From Prorocentrum cordatum (taxonomy: Eukaryota > Sar > Dinophyceae > Prorocentrales > Prorocentraceae): DNA of 64,000 nt. This document shows, piece after piece, positions 57,914-64,000 of this stretch; positions within the stretch are counted from its first letter, which is position 1, and every line of letters begins with the position of its first letter. The position numbers and the translations under genes are program-made. The stretch spans positions 12,501 through 76,500 of the forward strand of contig CAUYUJ010020677.1 in assembly GCA_963575745.1 (NCBI GenBank), in the 5' to 3' direction. The notes under the pieces were generated by a model. The model saw nothing but the letters and a program-made list of their open reading frames with translations. It was not told where the DNA came from and made no database searches.

Positions 57914-58508
57914 CATGATCGGCACACGAACCCGGAAAGGAGCATAGACATGTGATGCATGCCAACGTTTCAAAGACACCTGATTGGGCGACGGGCACAT
58001 GCAATGCTGAATGTATCGATCTTGATGTACGGTGCCGAGGGCTGTGCTGTGCTACGCCGTGCTCAACTGCGATGTGCCATGCCGCGATTGTGCCCTATAT
58101 AGCGTTGTGGATCGAGTCCTCCTTTAGCATCCGAGTCCTGACCGAACTGATCTGGATCTTAAGCTCGAGCTGCCTGAGCAGATGGTAGCTGCCCCAGAAC
58201 CAATCGACAGGGGGACATGCCAGGAGGACGCGCCGCGGAACGTCCCAAGGGACGCGCCAGGCGACGTGCCAGGGGACGTGCCGTGGGGACGCACCGCGGG
58301 ACGTGCCAAGGGGACGCGCTACGGAACGTGCCAATGGACGTGCCACGGGACGTGCCAGGGGACGCGCCGCGCGACATGCCAGGTGTACGCGCCACGGAAC
58401 GCGCCAAGGAACGTGCCAAGGAGCACTGTTGAGTGTATCGATCTTGACGTACCAGGGCTGTGCTGTGCTGGGCTGTGCTGAACTGCGATGTGCCATGCCG
58501 CGATTGCG

Positions 58509-58541
<33 letters not shown>

Positions 58542-59430
58542 GCGTTGTGGATCGAGTCCTCTTTGCAACTGGGTCCTGACCGAACTGATCTGGATCTTAA
58601 GCTCGAGCTGCTTGAGCAGATGGTAGCTGCCCCAGAACCAATCGACGGGGGGACATGCCAGGAGGACGCGCCGCGGAACGTCCCAAGGGACACGCCAGGC
58701 GACGTGCCAGGGGACGTGCCATGGGCACGCACCGCGGGACGTGCCAAGGGGACGCGCTACGGAACGTGCCAATGGACGTGCACCACGCGACGTGCCAGGG
58801 GGACTCGCCACGGGACGCTCCGCGGAACGTGCCAGGCAACATGCCAGGCTGCAATGTCGATATTGATGTACCCTGCCGAGGGCTGTGCTGTGCCTGGGCG
58901 ACCTGGACACGTGAAAACACGCGTTTCGCTCAAGACGTTCTCAGCACATCCTCATGCTAGACATCCGCCTGGGCAACCTGGACACGTGCACACAAGCGTC
59001 TCGATCGAGACTTCCTCGACACGTCCTCATGCTAGACATCCGCCTGGGCAACCTGGACACGTGAAAGTAAGCCTCTGGTTCGAGACATCCTCAACAAATC
59101 CTCATGCTAGACATCTGTCTGGGCAACCTGGAGGCGTGAAACCAAGCGTCTCGCTCGAAACATCCTCAAGACCTGGGCACGTGAAAACAAGCATGTCACT
59201 TGAGAGATCCTCTGAATTCAGGTCCCCAGGAGAAGGCAATCTACAACACAAAGCAAGCGTTTCGCTCGAGACATCCTCAACAATCTCTGAGAAACAAGCG
59301 TTTCGCTCAGGACATTCTCAAACATAATGTCGCCGGCCCTACGCGACCTCGGTATTTACCGAGATTAAGTCGAGGCCGGGGGGTTAACCGACCAAAAGAA
59401 AACCCTGGGCCAGAGCCCTTTCCGGGAATA
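57914..59430 (+). mobile_element. Family C+D composite element, copy 3
   Basis: Head from ATGATCGGCACACGAACCCG, with its second half repeated (58430-58890). A TCTCTC/TATATA tract sits at 58509-58540. D tail 58890-59325 with five to six units. End AAAACCCTGGGCCAGAGCCC then TTTCCGGGAATAAAG. Confidence 0.85.
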
Positions 59431-59939
59431 AAGCTGTTCAGAGAAGGCGGGGCACCTTGGGATACACCTCAATGTGGGCCACAGAGCTTGCGCACCATCA
59501 TGTTGCCAGCGTCATGTCCTTCCAGGCGTTCAGGTATTTTGCGTGCAGTCGGCGCTAGTCGCAACGGGAAGCCTGCGAAAGAAATCCGGATCGGCTTCCT
59601 AAGCTCCGTCGAGGGTGGGGTTTATTCTGCAGCCCCCCGCAGGCGCCCAGGATGTCGAGGAAAATCGTTGCTGGCACGGGACCCCTGGGGAGGGAGGCAG
59701 GTGACCGCAGAATGCGCGGCGACAGCAGTTCAGGTTTGTGTGCGTCAGTGTGGCAGAGATCGCCTCTCTTTTTAAAACCCTCTTCGAGGAAAATGCATTC
59801 TGGACAGTGCACTTTGGACCCCCGAGACCTGGGACGCAACACTCTAGTAGTGCGCTCTGCGAGGGGGACCGGTCCCAGACTGGGCCGGAAGCACTGAACC
59901 ATGTCCCTGAGCCAGACCCCTTCGCGTTGTGACAAAAGT
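59431..59939. other. No gene recognised
   Basis: The minus-strand frame continuing from the LINE across the N gap is open here only by chance. No domain is seen. Confidence 0.4.
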
Positions 59940-60237
59940 CGAGGCGGGAGGTCACTCGCTATTTTCGGCCTCCAGGGGCCCTTACAGGGCCTCGGGACCG
60001 TCAAGAATCGACTCAGGATGAAGAGCCGGTCCTGCGGAAGGAGTCCAGACCTCTGGGGGTCGACGTTGTGAAAAAGTAACGACGTCGGGGGTCTGGGTCT
60101 CCCGTCCCAGACATCCGCCGATCTGATGTTTCCACCCGCGGCCCCGCAGAGGCCCCCGTGGAGGGGTGTTTTTCGTCCGGGATCTTTCATTGAACCTGGG
60201 CCCGATACAACAGGCCCCGGAGGCCGAAAACATCCAG
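59940..60237. mobile_element. Family J element, copy 2, inverted-repeat ends
   Basis: TTTTCGGCCTCCAGGGGCCC at about 59961 is mirrored by GGGCCCGATACAACAGGCC then CCGGAGGCCGAAAACATC just before the gap. The two ends are imperfect inverted repeats about 270 bp apart. The left 170 bp match 54515-54690. Confidence 0.6.
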
Positions 60238-60337
60238 NNNNNNNNNNNNNNNNNNNNNNNNNNNNNNNNNNNNNNNNNNNNNNNNNNNNNNNNNNNNNNN
60301 NNNNNNNNNNNNNNNNNNNNNNNNNNNNNNNNNNNNN
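60238..60337. other. Assembly gap (100 N)
   Basis: Exactly 100 N, the usual placeholder for a scaffold join of unknown size. Frames crossing it are not real continuous proteins, and adjacency of the flanks is not proven. Confidence 0.98.
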
Positions 60338-63300
60338 AGCAGAGTCCGCGCCCTCGTCCTCGCCCCCGCCCGCAGGGCGGTGAGCCCGCGGCGGAGGCCC
60401 CTGGTGGCGCCGCGCTGGCGGCCCTTCCACTCCTCTTGGGCCGCTGGCGTCCCTTCGGCCTTCCCCATCGGCCTCGCCCTCCCCAGGGGTCGTGGGGGTC
60501 GCCGCGGCCTCTGCAGCTGCTCCAGCGGCGCACCAGTCCTCACCTCCGACGCCGTCGCCGCCTCTGACGCCCTCCGCCGCCTCAGAGCCCCAGTCCTCAC
60601 CTCTCATAGGTGGCGCGCTCTGGCCACCGTCCTCGCCACGAGCGACGGGGCTCCCACTGATGGGCTCGGCGGGAGGAGGGGCGGGGCCAGCGCCCACCTC
60701 CTCTGCTGCTGCCGTCGGCTCGCCACCGCCAAGGCGCCGCAGCGTGACGGCAACCTCGCTCGCGATCCTGGGCGCGAGCCCAGCACGCAGGCGCGCGATA
60801 GCCGCGCTGCCCGCGGCCGAGGGCGGCGTCTTGCACTCCAGCCCGAAGCTGCAGGCGCGAGCGGCTCCAGTGAACCCGCACCTGGAGCATGCGACCAACG
60901 GCAACCTCCGCTCCAGCTCGCTGTCCAGCACAGGAGCGATGGCGACCAGGTCGTGCGCCGCGAGCCCCTTCTGCACCAGCAGCTCGTTGGCCTTCACCGC
61001 GTCCTCCAGGATGCTGCCAGGGCACTCGCCCGCGCGGTTGGTCCACCTGCAGACCTCACACCATCTGTCCTTGCCCTTCCCGCGCCAGCTGCAGCTCAGC
61101 CACGCGGAGGCTTCGCGGCGCCGCCGAACCGCCCTCTTCGGCCGCTCCTTGCGATGGGTGGTGTCGCTGCCATCCACCCATGTGCCGACCGCAGTGCACC
61201 GCATGGCCACCAAGTCCACCTGCTGCCGAGCCAGGTGCAGCTTGCGGCGATCGGCGGCCGAGGCACGGCCCTGGGCAGCCGCCGCCTTCGCAGCTGCGTC
61301 GGCGTACGAGTTGCCCTTCCAGTCGCGGTAGCTGATGGCGCCGTCCACGACCTGCCTCCTGGTGCGGTGGGCAGGGACCCATCGGAGGTGCACTGCACGA
61401 CCAAGCCCTCCTCTGTCGTCCACCAGGGCCCACGCCAGCCGCCACAGGTGCGCCCAGGAGTACGCGTAGGCGGCAGTGTTCGTGCGACCCGCCTTGTAGA
61501 AGCCGTCGTACACGTACTTCGAGTCGACCACCAGCGTGACCACGCCCAAGCTGAACCGCAGCGCCATGATCACCGCCATGAGCTCGCCCCCGTTGATGTC
61601 GACGTAGGCGCCGCACAACTGCCCAGCAACGGAGGCCAGGTAGCAATCGGCATCGGGCTGCAAGGCGACCACGCTCCAGCCGACCGATGCGAACTCGTCG
61701 TAGTCGGCCTCGAACGCGGAGCCGTCGAGGAAGAACTCGCCACCAGGGAGGACCCCGCCGTCGTGGTCGCCGCGCCAGCACACCAGGTCACTGGCCCGTG
61801 GCTTGCGTAGCCCAGGCGGCGTCGGCCACAGGCACCGTTCCAACAGCAGGGTGACCTCGGGCAGGTGGCTCCGCTTCCTGAGGTCCGCGATCTCCTTCGG
61901 AAGCGTCAGCACCTCTCTCCAGCATTCGCAATCGCAGTGGCGATGCAGGAGCGTCCCTCTGCCCCCGCACCGCAGGCACTCAGCACACTCGGCAAGGCCC
62001 TTCTCCTCCTTGCGCGCCTGGGGCCACTGCCCATTGACCACCAGGGAGTGGAGGTACGCCCGCTCCTTGAGGGTGAGCCGCACCTTGGTGCCCGCGGCGA
62101 TACCGTCCCTACTGTCCGCCACGCTCGTGACACAGCCAGTGGAGGTGAGCCTGATGAGCGGCTCCAGCGTCCCGCCCTCCGCCAGGTGAGTGCACCCAGG
62201 CGCCAGGCTGGCTTGTCTCCACTGCCACTTCACGATGGCCCGCTGCACCAGCTTGATCACGATCCACGGGGAGATGTCAAACGGCGCAAGGAGGCCACCA
62301 TCGTCCATCCTCCAGCAATTGGCCGTGACGACCTCCCAGTCAATCCTCCGCAGCGAGAGAAGCGTCGCCGCGCAAGGGCCCTGGACGTGGGCCCACGTGA
62401 CCGTGCGCGCGTCCTGCAGGCATAAGACCACCATGTGGCGTGGCACCCAGCCCTCCCACACCGCGCGCAGTAGCATCTGCACGGGCTTGCACGTGGCGTC
62501 GACTATCGGGTCGAGCCCTGGCTGGAGCATCATCGTGAGGGTCCTTGACTTCTCCGCCGTGGTGTTCGACACCGCCACGAACGTCAGGGACCTGGCGCGA
62601 TCGAGCTCGGTCGTGGTGCAGCCTGTGATGGCCGTGCCGTACCCGATGCTGGGGTGCAGGGCGGTCTTCGCGAGCCTCCTCGTCGCGGACTTCCTGCCTT
62701 TCGGCATCTTGACGATCTTCACCCTCCGAAGGCGCTGCTGGGCCTGCTGCATCCTTCCTGCTCGTACTTCACGTCCGAGCCGCTTGCCTCCACTGAAGTC
62801 GACGCCCAGGTTGCGCTCCTGCCTCGCCGCAGTGACGCCTGCCGTCTTCTGCAGCCTCCGCTCCAGCTCGTGCCTCGCCTCAGGGTAGTTGGAGAGGGCC
62901 CTGGACTTCTTGGTGGCGATGCGAAGGTCGGCCTTCCCCAGGAGCTCCTTGAGGCGCCGTGTCGCCGTCGCCACCTCATCCACCGTGCGCCGCAGGCCTC
63001 CGACACGCTTCAGGATGAGATCGTCCACCACCACCGACAGGGAGACGGTGGGCACCAGCGCTTGCAGCTTGTCGAGGGGCTCGATCAGCATCATCTTGAG
63101 CATGAGCGTGGCGAAGCCGTCGCCTGGCAGCACCGCCTGCTTGGTGGCGATGGGGTTGCTCAAGGCCTCTCCCAGCGCAAGCCACCTCGGAGATCTGTAG
63201 AGGCTGACCTGCAGCTTGAGCTGCCACAGCGGGAAGCCCGTTCGCACCGCCGCCAGGATGAGGCGCCCGTGCTGCACCTGCTCGTACGCCTTGAGCAGGT

Positions 63301-64000
63301 CGAGCAGCACCAGCGCTGACACCCAGCTAGAGGCGTCACCAGCCTCACGCCCCTTCGCCGAGGCCCACTCGCACTCTACCGCCTGCTGCCACACCGCCCT
63401 CTCGCAGCCCTTGCCTCTGGGCGCCCAGAAGTAGGGGCGGTCGTTCCTGCGCTCCCAGGCGTCCGCCAGCGGCTTGCGCAGCCTCGCCTGGACCCTGGCC
63501 ACCACGTGGATGATGGCCACAGGGCGAACGCCCCCGAGCCGCTTAGCCAAGAACACGATCTTGGTGTGCAGCTGCGGCCACTCCGCCATCTGCTCCACGG
63601 CCATCAGCAGGTCGATCAGAGCCTCTAGCCCCTCGCTGCTGAGCTCGAGGAGCTGCCTGGGCTTGATGGCCTCGAAGCCCGAGGCCGTGTCCTTCTTGAA
63701 GGAACGGAGGCAGCGGCGCAGGTCCTCCACGGACGGCCGCGGAGGCCGTTCGCCCAGATCTGAGGGCCACTGCAGCTCGGCGTGGTCGCACTCGATCCTC
63801 CAGTGCTTGCCCCACTCGGCCTCGAGGAGTTCGAGCTCCTTGCCGAGGCCTGCGGGGCCCGAGCTGCCACTGCAAGTGCTGCTCTGCCATCCTACTGGCA
63901 CCCGAGTGACGGCGTGCAGCCCTGCTGCTCCTCCCTTGAGCTGCTTACCCACCCACTCGTCAAAGCGCTTGCCTCGCTCGGCAAGATCTCGGTGGGCTAG
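60338..64000 (-). mobile_element. LINE-type ORF: reverse transcriptase + RNase H (partial)
   Basis: A single minus-strand frame, open to the window edge and into the N gap, so both ends are missing. Reverse transcriptase: LVLLDLLKAYEQVQH (motif A, about 63300), QAVLPGDGFATLMLK (motif B), SLSVVVDDLILKRVG (motif C, catalytic DD near 63025). A Cys/His knuckle follows (CAECLRCGGRGTLLHRHCDC, about 61960). RNase H: FLDGSAFE (about 61725), NGGELMAVIMAL, LVVDSKYVYDG, WVPAHR and GNSYADAAAKAAA; the D-E-D-D set and histidine are all present. A C-terminal Cys-rich region (WCEVCRW..C, CSRCGFTG..C) and a Gly/Glu-rich tail run into the gap. It encodes the copying machinery of a non-LTR retrotransposon. No frameshift is seen over about 3.6 kb, so it may be recent. 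It is unrelated in sequence to the truncated copy at 29979. Confidence 0.85.

Noticed and set aside
47128-58910. Arg/Ala/Pro-rich frames in the GGACGTGCCAGG regions
   Set aside because: They occur in every family C copy in different frames on both strands, so the DNA repeat explains them.
59555-60237. Continuation of the RT-RNase H protein beyond the N gap
   Set aside because: The frame only continues by translating N as unknown; the sequence left of the gap is a repeat element.
60380-61810. 476-codon plus-strand frame
   Set aside because: Shadow of the RT-RNase H frame on the minus strand, where all catalytic motifs are found.

Overview
The window is nuclear DNA of a dinoflagellate; I cannot name the species. 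The decisive evidence is at 9211-9265, where three successively decayed copies of the dinoflagellate spliced leader (DinoSL) sit in genomic DNA just upstream of an intronless lipase-like gene. That gene has a short A-rich 3' end and is bracketed by a 19-bp direct repeat. This is the signature of an mRNA that was trans-spliced, reverse transcribed and reinserted, more than once. Other dinoflagellate-like traits are very GC-rich exons, apparent GC-AG introns, long introns, degenerate LINE-type reverse transcriptases and a very high load of simple and tandem repeats. A run of exactly 100 N (60238-60337) is a scaffold gap.

Genes are sparse and broken up. A TTC5/Strap-like TPR + OB-fold gene can be followed on the + strand through four exons (1424-1581, 1941-2050, 7516-7647, 12219-about 12355). 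The DinoSL-marked lipase retrogene (9191-10851) lies inside its last recognised intron. A charged coiled-coil exon (23876-24630), a PDZ-like exon (37124-37259), a terminal KH-like exon (40776-41099) and several low-confidence exons follow. Two LINE relatives are present: a 5'-truncated one on + (29979-31430) and a long RT-RNase H ORF on - (60338 to the window end).

Most of the rest is repeats. Family A (about 90-110 bp tandem units) occurs at five loci. Family B is an element of about 650-850 bp with internal tandem units of about 80 bp (three copies, plus stray units). Family C is a shared 'head' followed by one of several tandem-repeat 'tails' (D, E or F). Family G is a duplicated block of 11-bp repeats. 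Family H has units of about 110 bp. There are three copies of a MITE-like inverted repeat and a 154-bp foldback element with a target-site duplication and a paralogous empty site. A roughly 250-290-bp element is present twice, one copy ending exactly at a splice acceptor. Long (GGA/TCC)n, (GAT)n, (GTT)n, (GTC)n and (CA)n tracts fill most remaining space and create many spurious open frames.

No operon-like organisation, CRISPR array, rRNA or convincing tRNA was seen. The genes do not form a recognisable pathway. What unites the window is retroposition and repeat insertion, including inside introns.
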